A stretch of DNA of 64,000 bases from CAVUAT01 sp963848045 (GTDB lineage Bacteria; Actinomycetota; Thermoleophilia; Solirubrobacterales; 70-9): contig CAWKCC010000004.1 in assembly GCA_963848045.1 (NCBI GenBank), positions 62,001-126,000 of the forward strand, read 5' to 3'. The translations under genes were made by a program, and so were the position numbers. The stretch's first letter is position 1; each line of letters starts with the position of its first letter. The notes beneath the pieces are model-generated. The model was not told the origin of the DNA, made no database searches, and saw nothing but the letters and a program-made list of their open reading frames with translations. Positions 14,637 to 26,271 of the stretch are shown here, in pieces.

Positions 14637-15524
14637 CTAAGCGGGAGCCGTTTCCGTCGCCAGCGTCGCCAGGTCCGCCGCGACCCGGAGCCCGGCCAGC
14701 GGATCGCGGAAGCTCTCGGTCCCAACGGCCACCGCCGTGGCTCCGGCCGAGATCATCTCGGCGGCGTGCCCCCCGGTGGCCACGCCGCCCATCGCCACCA
14801 CCGGCAGCGAAACCGCGGCGCGGACCTCGCGGACCTGGTTGAGGGCGACGGAGCGGACAGCCCCGCCCGAGAGGCCGCCGCGCTCGGCCCCGAGCCAGGG
14901 CCGCCCGGTGGCCGGGTCGATCGCCAGCGCCCGCAGGGTGTTGATCAGCGAGATCGCGTCGGCGCCGCCCCGCTCCGCCGCCGCCGCGATCGGGGCGGGG
15001 GGCACGTTCGGCGTCAGTTTCACGATCAGGGGCTTCTCGGTCAGCGGGCGCAGCGTGGCCAGCAGCGAGGATGTCTCCTCGGGCGACTCGCCGACCACCA
15101 GCCCCGAGGCGACGTTGGGGCAGGAGATGTTGAGCTCGAGCGCCGCGACCTCCGCTCGCGGCGCGACCCCCTCCACCAGCTGCGCGAACTGCTCTTGGCT
15201 CGTCCCCATCACCGAGACGATCAGCGGCACCGGCAGCTCGGCGAGCTGGGGCAGATCGTGATCGAGAAAGCCGTCGAGCCCCTTGTTGGGGAGCCCTATC
15301 GAGTTGATCAGCCCGGCGGGCGTCTCCCAGAGCCGTGGCGGCGGGTTGCCCGCTCGCGGCTCCGGCGTGATCGTCTTGGAGACGAATGCCGAGAAGGGAA
15401 AGCGCTCGAGCATCGCGTCGCCGAAGGCGCGGCGGGCCGCGATCGCGTCGAAGGTGCCCGAGCCGTTGAGGACCGGGTGAGCGAGCCGCAGGCCGCAGAG
15501 CTCCGTCGGCATGGCCCCCATCAT
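14637..15524 (-). CDS. pyrD: Dihydroorotate dehydrogenase, class 1B-type catalytic subunit
   Basis: 295 residues from ATG 15524, overlapping the pyrK stop (ATGA). Oxidises dihydroorotate to orotate with FMN. The catalytic-base cysteine lies in NISCPNV, and the FMN-binding regions VKLTPNV, SLINT and MGGVATGGHAAEMI are present. Class 1B enzymes need a PyrK subunit to pass electrons to NAD+; pyrK precedes it but looks frameshifted. Confidence 0.95.
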   Translation of the reverse strand: MMGAMPTELCGLRLAHPVLNGSGTFDAIAARRAFGDAMLERFPFSAFVSKTITPEPRAGNPPPRLWETPAGLINSIGLPNKGLDGFLDHDLPQLAELPVPLIVSVMGTSQEQFAQLVEGVAPRAEVAALELNISCPNVASGLVVGESPEETSSLLATLRPLTEKPLIVKLTPNVPPAPIAAAAERGGADAISLINTLRALAIDPATGRPWLGAERGGLSGGAVRSVALNQVREVRAAVSLPVVAMGGVATGGHAAEMISAGATAVAVGTESFRDPLAGLRVAADLATLATETAPA

Positions 15525-16369
15525 TGGCCTCCCGGGCCGCCGAGCAGGGCGGTCTTGATCTGCTGCCCTCCGACCACTGGTCCGTCTATGCAGAGGCGCA
15601 TATAGCCGCCCTCGGCAAGGGGAACCGCGCAGCCGAAGCAGGCCCCGAACCCGCACGCCATCGGCGCCTCCAGCGCCAGCTCGCAGGCGACGCCACGATC
15701 GGCGCATAACGACCGCACGGCCTCGAGCATCGCTGCTGGCCCACAGGAGTAGACAGCGGCGCTCGCCGCGTCGTCGCCTGCGAGCATCATGGCGAGCAGG
15801 TCGGTGACGTATCCCCGGTGGCCCTGGTGGCCGTCCTCGGTGGCGATGCGCATCTCGCTGCAGCGAAACAGCTCCTGGCCCCCGGAGCGCTCGCGGTCAC
15901 GGAAGCCGAGCAGGGTCCTGGTGGCGATGCCGGCATCCGAGAGCCGCCGCCGCCACAGCGCCAACGGCGCGACCCCGATCCCGCCGCCGACCAGGATCGC
16001 TCCGGCGGCGCCGGGATTGAGGTCGGTGGGGGCACTGAAGGGGCGACCCAGCGGGCCAACGACCAACAGGGCTTCTCCCGGCGTGAAGTCCGCAGAGCCG
16101 GGCCGTGCCCGGGCCGACGTCGTGGGCCAGGAAGTCCAGCCGGACTCCTCCGGGACCGCGCTCGCAGTCGGCGACCGAGAAGGCCCGCGCCAGATACGGG
16201 CGACCATCAGCGCCGCCCCACCCCGCTTCCGTCGCGAGCATGTAGAACTGCCCCGCCGCCGGCTCCGGCCCCTCGGCGTCGAGCGCCGAGAACAACCGAT
16301 AGCTCCCCGAGGCCACGTTGGCCGTCACCTCGCACCGGCGCCGCCCCGGCGGCGCCGAGGGTCGCTCCG

Positions 16370-16373
<4 letters not shown>
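15521..16373 (-). pseudogene. pyrK: Dihydroorotate dehydrogenase electron-transfer subunit, apparent +1 frameshift
   Basis: PyrK carries FAD and a 2Fe-2S cluster and links PyrD to NAD+. From TTG 16373 (overlapping the carB stop) one frame encodes the N-terminal beta-barrel ending DFLAHDVGPGTARL. The next frame continues with DFTPGEALLVVGPLG, the NAD-binding GGGIGVAPL and the cluster cysteines CGFGACFGC near the C-terminus. The two join if one base in plus-strand 16093-16097 is removed, giving GTARLADFTPGEA. The total length (853 nt) is one base over a multiple of three. This could be a true mutation, a sequencing error or, less likely, programmed +1 frameshifting. Confidence 0.85.
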
Positions 16374-19488
<3,115 letters not shown>

Positions 19489-19489
<1 letters not shown>

Positions 19490-20661
19490 CAGCCGCTCCG
19501 ATCCGGCATCGGTGCTCCGCTCGGACCGGTCGCGGCCAGCTCCAGGAAGCGGTCGAACAGGTGGCGGGCGTCGTGAGGGCCGGGGCCGGCCTCAGGGTGG
19601 TACTGGACGGTGCAGCCGGCGACGTCCCTGAGCACCAGTCCCTCGACGGTGCGGTCGTAGAGGTTCAGGTGCGAGAGCTCGGCCTCTCCGAAATCCGTAT
19701 TCCAGCAAACCGGCTCGTCGCCCTCGATCGTTCCCTCGCCTCCGGGCCCGCTGACGGCGAAGCCGTGGTTCTGGGAGGTGATGTCGATGCGCCCGGTCTC
19801 CAGGTCTTTGACCGGGTGGTTGGCGCCGCGGTGGCCGAAGGGCAGCTTGAAGGTCTCGAGGCCGATGGCGCGGCAGAGCAGCTGGTGGCCGAGGCAGATG
19901 CCGACCACGGGCTTGCGGCCGATCACGCCCCTGACGCTCTCGACCACGTAGTCGAGAGCCCCGGGGTCACCGGGGCCGTTGGCCAGGAAGACGAGGTCGG
20001 GGTCGCGCGCCAGCACCTCCTCGGCAGTGGCCGTGCACGGAAGCAGCGTCAGCCGGCAGTCGCGCTCGCGAAACTGGCGCAGGATGCTGAGCTTGATGCC
20101 CGTGTCGATGGCGACCACGTGAGGCCCACCGCCGCCGAGCTCGACGGGCTCTGCCGGGGTCACCTCCCTGGCGAGGTCCGCACCCTCCATCGACGGCTCG
20201 GCGCCGACCCGCTCGCGTGCCTCGGCCTCGGAGAGCTCTGCAGCGAAGATGCCGCCGCGCATGGCGCCACGGTCGCGAATATGCCTGACCAGTGAGCGGG
20301 TGTCGACTCCCGAGATCGCCGGGATGCCGCAGTCGCGCAGCCAGTCGAGCCAACCGCCCTCGGCGCTGGCGGCATCCTCGCCGTTCTTCGCCTCGCGCAT
20401 GATCACCGCGCGCGCGTGCACGCCGTCGGACTCCATCGCCTCGGCCGAGACGCCGTAGTTGCCGACCAGCGGGTAGGTGAAGGTGATGATCTGCCCGGCG
20501 TAAGAGGGATCCGTGACCGACTCTTGGTAGCCGGTCATCGAGGTGTTGAATACGACCTCCCCGGTGGCCTCACCCCGGTCGCCGCAGAGCTCCCCGTCGA
20601 GCCGGGTACCGTCCTCGAGCAGCAGATACCCGGGGCTCCGCCCCGCCTCGGCCGCGCTCAC
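19489..20661 (-). CDS. carA: Carbamoyl-phosphate synthase small subunit
   Basis: 390 residues, GTG start overlapping the previous stop (GTGA). The N-terminal CPSase domain has FNTSMTGYQE. The C-terminal class I glutamine amidotransferase has the nucleophile in VGICLGHQLL and the His/Glu pair in QYHPEAGPGPHD. Supplies ammonia to CarB. Confidence 0.98.
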
Positions 20662-21236
20662 GCGGGCGCCGTCCTGGCACGGGCGCCCGGATTGGGCGCG
20701 TACTCCAGCACCAGCGCCTGGATCGCCTTGAACTCGTCGGTGCCCGCGCGGCCCACGAGCTCGAACAACGCGGTTTCGACGCTGGTCAGCACGGCCCCGG
20801 CCTGCTCCATCTTGTGCAGGCCGACGCGCTTGGAATCAGCGAAGCGAGAGCCGACCGCCTCCTCAACGACGTGCGCCTCCACCCCGGATGCCTGCAGGTC
20901 GAGCACGGTCTGGTTGACGCAGACATGGGTCTCCACCCCGCAGACGATCGCCTGATCGCGCCCTTCGAGGTCGAAGCCCTCGGCCTCGGCCGCCGAGAAG
21001 ACGACCTTCTCCAGGGGTTCCAGGCCTTGGGGCAGGATCTCGGCGATCTCCGGGACGGTGCCACCGAGGCCCTGCGGGTATTGCTCGGTGATAACGATGG
21101 GGACGCCCAGCGCCTCGGCACCCCGGACCAGGACCGCGGAGGCGCGGGCGACCTGCTCGAAGTCCGGCACCGCCCGGCGAAAGGCGTCCTGGAGATCGAC
21201 GACCACCAGCGCGGCGCGCTCGCGCTCCAGCTTCAC
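20658..21236 (-). CDS. Isochorismatase-family cysteine hydrolase inside the pyr operon
   Basis: 192 residues from GTG 21236, overlapping the pyrC stop (GTGA). The catalytic triad is visible as D14 (VVVDLQDAF), K77 (EKVVFSA) and C106 (VETHVCVNQT), with the cis-peptide CGVETH loop. The family includes nicotinamidases, ureidoacrylate and N-carbamoyl amidohydrolases, and isochorismatases. Coupling on both sides to pyrC and carA suggests a link to pyrimidine or carbamoyl chemistry, but the substrate cannot be read from the sequence. Confidence 0.88.
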   Translation of the reverse strand: MKLERERAALVVVDLQDAFRRAVPDFEQVARASAVLVRGAEALGVPIVITEQYPQGLGGTVPEIAEILPQGLEPLEKVVFSAAEAEGFDLEGRDQAIVCGVETHVCVNQTVLDLQASGVEAHVVEEAVGSRFADSKRVGLHKMEQAGAVLTSVETALFELVGRAGTDEFKAIQALVLEYAPNPGARARTAPA

Positions 21237-22603
21237 GCGACCCCCATCGCGAAGCTTCGCTGGCGGAAGGCGACGCTGCCGTCCGCGACCGTCATCAGAA
21301 CCCGGCCGGTCAGCTCCCTGCCGGCGAAGCAGCTGTTGTCGGAGCGGCTCTCGTACCCATCCTCGCCCACCGTCCACCCGAGTGAGGGGTCGACCAGCGC
21401 GATGTTGGCGCGCCCGCCGGGCTCCAATCGGGGCGCGGGGATCCCGAAGGGCTCGCCGCCGCAGGTCATCTTCTCCACCAGCAGGTCCAGCCCGATCACG
21501 CCGGAGCGCACGAGATCGGTGTGCAGGACCGCGAAGGCCGTCTCCAGGCCGGTCACCCCCATCGCCGCCTGCTCGAATGGGACCTCCTTGTCCTCCGAGG
21601 CGTGCGGGGCGTGGTCGGTGGCGACGCAGTCGATGATGCCCTCGCGCAACCCCTCGATCAGGGCCTTGCGGTCTTCCTCCGAGCGCAACGGGGGGTTCAT
21701 CTTGAAACGGGCGTCGAGGCTCCGCACGGCCTCGTCGTTGAGGGTCAGATGGTGTGGGCTGGCCTCGCAGGAGACCTGGACGCCGGCGGCCTTGGCGGCG
21801 GCGATCGCCTCGACTGAAGCCCGGGCCGAGAGGTGCTGGACGTGGATTCGCGCCCCCTCGTAGAGGGCCAGCGAGCAGTCGCGGGCGATCATCGTCGACT
21901 CCGCGACGGCAGGCACTCCCGCCATGCCCAGCATCGCCGAGACCTCGCCCTCGTGCATCACCCCGTCGGCGGAGAGCTCGGGGTCCTCCTCGTGCAGGGC
22001 GATCACGCCGCCCGCGAGCTGCTGGTACTGAAGGGCGCGCCGCAACACCCGCGCGCTGCGGATCGGCAGCCCGTCGTCAGAGAAGACGACCGCCCCCGCG
22101 TCACGCAGCTCGGCCATCTCGGTCAGCTCCTCGCCGGCCATCTCACGGGTGACGGTGGCGGCGAAGCCGACCGGCACCGAGGCCTCGCGCTCGGCGCAGT
22201 CGCGCAGCGAGCCCAGCACGGACGCCGAGTCGACCGGCGGGAGGGTGTTGGCCATCGCTATCAGGGCGCAGTAGCCACCGGCGCCCGCGGCGCGAGTGCC
22301 CGTCTCGAGGTCCTCCTTGTGCTCCTGGCCGGGAACCCGAAGGTGTACGTGCGGGTCCACGAACGCGGGCAGCGCCAGCAGTCCCTCGCCGTCGATCTCC
22401 TCGGCTTCCTCGATCGGGCCCGCCCCCCCGGGTGCGGCGATCTCGGCGATCTGTCCACCGCGCACCACGAGGTCGCGGAGCTCGTCGATCCCCAGGCGCG
22501 GGTCGAAGACCCGAGCCCCGGCGATGATCAGGTCGGCGGGCGGGCCGGCGCGCGAGACGAGCGGCGCCGGGCCGGCGTATCTGGTTTCAGCTGGGGCGCT
22601 CAT
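21233..22603 (-). CDS. pyrC: Dihydroorotase (class I)
   Basis: 456 residues. Cyclises N-carbamoyl-aspartate to dihydroorotate. The metal-binding DPHVHLRVPG motif, the histidine in SPHHLTL and the catalytic aspartate in ATDHAPH are present. There is no lysine in the usual carboxylation position obvious by eye. An N-terminal tail of about 22 residues precedes the first beta domain. Located between pyrB and the isochorismatase gene with 4-nt overlaps. Confidence 0.96.
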   Translation of the reverse strand: MSAPAETRYAGPAPLVSRAGPPADLIIAGARVFDPRLGIDELRDLVVRGGQIAEIAAPGGAGPIEEAEEIDGEGLLALPAFVDPHVHLRVPGQEHKEDLETGTRAAGAGGYCALIAMANTLPPVDSASVLGSLRDCAEREASVPVGFAATVTREMAGEELTEMAELRDAGAVVFSDDGLPIRSARVLRRALQYQQLAGGVIALHEEDPELSADGVMHEGEVSAMLGMAGVPAVAESTMIARDCSLALYEGARIHVQHLSARASVEAIAAAKAAGVQVSCEASPHHLTLNDEAVRSLDARFKMNPPLRSEEDRKALIEGLREGIIDCVATDHAPHASEDKEVPFEQAAMGVTGLETAFAVLHTDLVRSGVIGLDLLVEKMTCGGEPFGIPAPRLEPGGRANIALVDPSLGWTVGEDGYESRSDNSCFAGRELTGRVLMTVADGSVAFRQRSFAMGVA

Positions 22604-23562
22604 GCGGGCTGCCCGATCCGCGGCGGGGCGTCGACGGGCTCGGGGCCGCCCTCGGGGCGGGCGCGATCGCCGCTCAGCAGCTCGTAGAGGATCGCCATCC
22701 GCACCACCAGGCCGCTCTCGACCTGGGCGGTGATCAGCGATTGGGGCGAGTCGATCACCTGGGGCGAGAGCTCGACGCCGCGGTTGACCGGGCCCGGGTG
22801 CATCAAGAGCTGGCGCGACCCGAGCCTGCGTGAGTCGATCTGGTAGCGGGCCGCGTACTCGCGGATCGAGGGCACGAAGCTCTCGCCCATGCGCTCGTTC
22901 TGCATTCTCAGCGCGTAGACCACCTCGGCGTCACCGAGCCCCGCGATGTCGTGGGTGACCGTCACCCCGGTGGCCTCCTCGATGTCCCTGGGGATCAGGG
23001 TCGGCGGGCCGCAAAGGGTCACCTGCGCGCCCATCAACTGGAAGGCGAGCAAGCAGGACCGCGCGACGCGGCTGTGCAGCACGTCGCCGACGATCCAGAT
23101 CCTGGTGCCCTCGAGCGATCCGAGACGCTGGCGGAGGGTGAACACGTCCAGAAGGGCCTGGCTCGGGTGCTCGTGCTTGCCGTCCCCGGCGTTCACCACC
23201 GAGGCGTCGGTCCAGCGCGCGACCAGGCCCGCCGCGCCCGCGAAGGGCGAGCGGATCACGATGATCGCCGGGTCGTACGCGGAGAGCGTCGCGATCGTGT
23301 CCTTGAGGCTCTCGCCCTTGTCCACGGCCGAGCCGACCGCCTTGATCGAGACGAGGTCCGCCGAGAGCCGCTTGGCGGCGAGCTCGAAGGAGGAGCTGGT
23401 GCGGGTGCTCGACTCGTAGAAGAGGTTGACGACCGTGCGACCACGCAGGGTGGGCACCTTCTTGATGTCGCGCTTGCCCACCTCGGCGAAGCTGCCCGCG
23501 CGGTCGAGCACGCGCTCGACCTCCCGGCGAGAGAGATCCTCGACGCTGAGCAGGTGCTTCAT
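22600..23562 (-). CDS. pyrB: Aspartate carbamoyltransferase catalytic chain
   Basis: 320 residues. Condenses carbamoyl phosphate with aspartate. The carbamoyl-phosphate-binding motif is YESSTRTSSSFE, and HPSQALLD and the C-terminal HPGPVNRG motif are present. No pyrI regulatory chain is encoded nearby. Overlaps the pyrR stop (ATGA). Confidence 0.98.
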   Translation of the reverse strand: MKHLLSVEDLSRREVERVLDRAGSFAEVGKRDIKKVPTLRGRTVVNLFYESSTRTSSSFELAAKRLSADLVSIKAVGSAVDKGESLKDTIATLSAYDPAIIVIRSPFAGAAGLVARWTDASVVNAGDGKHEHPSQALLDVFTLRQRLGSLEGTRIWIVGDVLHSRVARSCLLAFQLMGAQVTLCGPPTLIPRDIEEATGVTVTHDIAGLGDAEVVYALRMQNERMGESFVPSIREYAARYQIDSRRLGSRQLLMHPGPVNRGVELSPQVIDSPQSLITAQVESGLVVRMAILYELLSGDRARPEGGPEPVDAPPRIGQPA

Positions 23563-24143
23563 CGGTTCTCCTCTCCGCTGGGTGCCGCGGCGCCAGCGGG
23601 CTCCGAGACCGAGATCGCCACCTCGTCGCGGCCGTCCGCCTCCACGAGGCGCACGTTGACCCGCTCGCCGGCCGCGGTCGGCAGGTTCTTGCCCACGTAA
23701 TCGGGGCGAATCGGCAGCTCCCGGTGCCCACGGTCGACCAGGACGGCGAGCTGTATCCGAGCCGGCCGGCCGTAGTCGAACAGGGCGTCGACCGCGGCGC
23801 GGACGGTGCGTCCCGTGTAGAGCACATCGTCCACCAGGACCACCGTGCGGCCTTCGAGCTCGAAATCGAGGTGAGAGTCGTGGACGACGGGGGCGCTCGT
23901 CCGATCGGAGCGAGTGCCGACGTCGTCCCGGTAGAAGGAGATGTCGATGTCGCCCATCGGGACCTCGGAGCCGGTGAGCTCGCCGACCAGCGCATGCAGC
24001 CGCTTCGAGAGCAGCGCGCCCCTGGTGTGGATGCCGACGAGCGCGATCGCCTCACCGTCGGGGTTTCTCTCGACGATCTCGTTGGCAACGCGCACGAGCG
24101 CGCTGCGCAGATCGTCGTGGCTGAGCACGACTCGTTCGTCCAT
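23559..24143 (-). CDS. pyrR: PyrR: pyr operon regulator / uracil phosphoribosyltransferase
   Basis: 194 residues, first gene of the pyr operon. The PRPP-binding motif VVLVDDVLYTGRT is intact, and ALVGIHTRGALLSKR and DISFYRDD are family signatures. In Bacillus it attenuates pyr mRNA; in mycobacteria it acts on translation. The short leader here (24,144-24,189) has a GGAAGGAG ribosome-binding site and no clear terminator/antiterminator pair, so a translational mode is more likely (inference). A TAGGCT hexamer at 24,193-24,198 is the probable -10. Confidence 0.95.
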   Translation of the reverse strand: MDERVVLSHDDLRSALVRVANEIVERNPDGEAIALVGIHTRGALLSKRLHALVGELTGSEVPMGDIDISFYRDDVGTRSDRTSAPVVHDSHLDFELEGRTVVLVDDVLYTGRTVRAAVDALFDYGRPARIQLAVLVDRGHRELPIRPDYVGKNLPTAAGERVNVRLVEADGRDEVAISVSEPAGAAAPSGEENR

Positions 24144-24234
24144 TGCCGCTCCTTCCCGGCCTCACGGGACCGTGGTTAAAGGTGCTGCGGTGAGCCTACC
24201 AGCGGGCTTGGCGGCAGTCTGTGAGGATGGGATC

Positions 24235-25107
24235 GTGAACCCGCAAGTTGCGGACGCGATCCGGCGGCATCGGGCGGCGGGATGGGAGTTCGACGCCGGC
24301 GGTGTTCGCAGCTTCGTTCGCGAGGCCGGCGAGGGGCCGCCCGTGGTACTGCTGCACGGAGTCCCGTCCAGCTGCTTCCTGTATCGCAAGATGCTCGAGC
24401 CGCTGGCCGCCACCGGGCTGCGGGCGGTCGCCTTCGACTTCCCCGGCCTGGGGCTGGCGGAGCGGCCCGAGGGCTACGACTACTCGTGGAGCGGCCTGGC
24501 CCGCTTCACCGCGGCTGCGGTGGACGCGCTGGAGATCGAGCGATGCCATCTGGTGGTGCACGACATAGGCGGCCCGATCGGTTTCGAGTGGGCGATCCGA
24601 AACCCCGATCGGGTTGCCTCGATCACGGCCCTGAACACACTCGTGGACGTCTCCGGGTTCCACCGCCCCTGGAGCATGCACCCGTTCTCGATCCGGGGCG
24701 TCGGCGAACTCTGGCTGCGCTCGCTCAACCCATACGTGATGCGCCGGCTCTTCTACCTGCAGACGATCGCCGACCGCTCCGCGACCCCCCCTGAGGAGAT
24801 CACCGCCTACTACTACCTGCTGAAGCGCGACGACGGAGGCCGCGCCTTCCTCAAGATCATGCGGGGCTTCGAGCTGAGTGAGGAGAAGCAGCGCTTCTAC
24901 TACGAGGGCCTGGCCGAGCTGGACTGCCCGACCCAGGTCGTCTGGGGCGAGCTCGATCCCGCGCTGGGAGCGCAACGGCGAGAGGCGGTGCAGGAGGCGC
25001 TCGGCGTCGATCACCCCCTGCTGCTGCCCGCGAAGCACTTCCCCCAGGAAGACCAGGCGCCGGCGATCTGCGAGGCGATCTCGCGGCTCGCCGCGCCTCC
25101 TCGCTAG
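24235..25107 (+). CDS. Alpha/beta hydrolase, haloalkane-dehalogenase/epoxide-hydrolase-like
   Basis: 290 residues from GTG 24235. The oxyanion motif is LLHGVP and the nucleophile elbow VVHDIGGPIG carries aspartate (D110) where esterases have serine. An acid (GELDPALG) and the catalytic histidine in KHFPQED complete the triad. An Asp nucleophile with HGxP and H-F-x-QED is characteristic of haloalkane dehalogenases and epoxide hydrolases. The cap domain is helical (about 140-210). It is divergent from pyrR and its stop overlaps the rnz stop. Confidence 0.85.
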   Translation: MNPQVADAIRRHRAAGWEFDAGGVRSFVREAGEGPPVVLLHGVPSSCFLYRKMLEPLAATGLRAVAFDFPGLGLAERPEGYDYSWSGLARFTAAAVDALEIERCHLVVHDIGGPIGFEWAIRNPDRVASITALNTLVDVSGFHRPWSMHPFSIRGVGELWLRSLNPYVMRRLFYLQTIADRSATPPEEITAYYYLLKRDDGGRAFLKIMRGFELSEEKQRFYYEGLAELDCPTQVVWGELDPALGAQRREAVQEALGVDHPLLLPAKHFPQEDQAPAICEAISRLAAPPR

Positions 25108-26144
25108 CCCCGAGCGCCGGGGCGGAGCTGACCGGCCCCCTCGACCGAGGCGGATTCCGGGGTCGCGGGACCATCTCCATCGGGGACATCGGGGCGCTGC
25201 TTCGCCCCCTGCACGATCAGCTTCGGCTCGCCACGCTCAGGAAAGGGGATCTCGACCAGGTCGAAGTCGCGCACCGCATGGGTGTCCGGGAATGCCTCCC
25301 GGGCCTCCTCGACGACCGAGCCGACGTGATATCGCGACGAGATGTGCACGAGCGCCAGCATCTCGACCTCGGCGGCGGCGGCGAGCTCGGCGGCCCCGCG
25401 CGCGGTCGAGTGGCCGGTCTCGAGGGCCCGGGCCGCATCCTCGTCGGCGAAGCAGCCATCGTGGACCAACAGCTGGGCCTGGTGGGAGGCGATCCGCGTC
25501 ATCTCGCAGGGGGCGGTGTCGCCGGTGACGACGAGCTTGCGCCCGGCGCGGGGCTCGCCCAGCACCTGTTCGGGCCGGACCTCGCCGCCCCCCACCGCCA
25601 CCACGTGGCCGCGCTGGAGTCGGCCGAAGTCGCGCACGTCGCTGACCCCGAGCGATCGGGCGGCCTCGGCATCGAAGCGCCCGGGCCGCTCGCCCTCGAC
25701 GAACGCGTAGCCGATCGCGGGCATCCGGTGCTCGACCTCGAAGGCCCGCAGCTCGAAGCCCGCCGCCGGGTACGCGAGGGCCTCCCCGGCGTCGAGCTCG
25801 ACCAGCTCGATCTCGTAGCGGACCTTGCCGAACACCCGCCGCAGGCTCTCGAACAGCCCTCGCAGGCCTCGCGGGCCGGCGATGCGCAGCGGCTCGGTGC
25901 GTTCCTGGAGGTCGTAGGTCTTGAGCAGCCCCGGCAGGCCGAGGTAGTGGTCGGCGTGGTAGTGGGTCAGCAGGATCGCGTCGACTCCGACCAGCCCGGT
26001 CGAGCGCATCATCTGGCGCTGGGCCCCCTCGCCGCAGTCGATCAGGATGCGGCTGCCACCCGCGCGGATCATCACGCAGGCGGTCGCCCTCCGCGCAGTC
26101 GGCACGGAGCCGCCGGTGCCGTAGAAGACGACCGAGAGTTCCAC
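25104..26144 (-). CDS. rnz: Ribonuclease Z (tRNA 3' endonuclease)
   Basis: 346 residues, GTG start. Metallo-beta-lactamase fold enzyme that trims tRNA 3' trailers. The HYHADH zinc motif follows DAILLTH, and the later metal ligands are in TGDTAPC and HDGCF, with a final histidine in LVHISSRY. The last 35 residues are a Pro/Gly-rich tail. TAGGCT exactly 6 nt before the GTG marks a leaderless start. tRNA-Arg in this window lacks an encoded CCA, consistent with a need for RNase Z. Confidence 0.93.
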   Translation of the reverse strand: MELSVVFYGTGGSVPTARRATACVMIRAGGSRILIDCGEGAQRQMMRSTGLVGVDAILLTHYHADHYLGLPGLLKTYDLQERTEPLRIAGPRGLRGLFESLRRVFGKVRYEIELVELDAGEALAYPAAGFELRAFEVEHRMPAIGYAFVEGERPGRFDAEAARSLGVSDVRDFGRLQRGHVVAVGGGEVRPEQVLGEPRAGRKLVVTGDTAPCEMTRIASHQAQLLVHDGCFADEDAARALETGHSTARGAAELAAAAEVEMLALVHISSRYHVGSVVEEAREAFPDTHAVRDFDLVEIPFPERGEPKLIVQGAKQRPDVPDGDGPATPESASVEGAGQLRPGARG

Positions 26145-26150
26145 CGCCCC

Positions 26151-26156
26151 AGCCTA
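26151..26156 (-). promoter_or_regulatory. -10 element (TAGGCT, N6) of rnz
   Basis: TAGGCT with 6 nt to the GTG; the same hexamer and spacing occur at recJ and at the HIT gene at 41139. Confidence 0.6.
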
Positions 26157-26271
26157 GAAGCGACCCGTCGGAGCGGGCGGCCGATCGCGCCCGGCCCGAT
26201 CCGGTGGCATCGGAGCGCCAATCCCGGTACAACCCACCGGCAAGAGTCATTCAGTACCGAGGAGAGGGCGC

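Noticed and set aside
24144..24200. PyrR-dependent transcription attenuator in the pyr leader
   Set aside because: The leader is only about 45 nt and shows no terminator/antiterminator pair or T tract.
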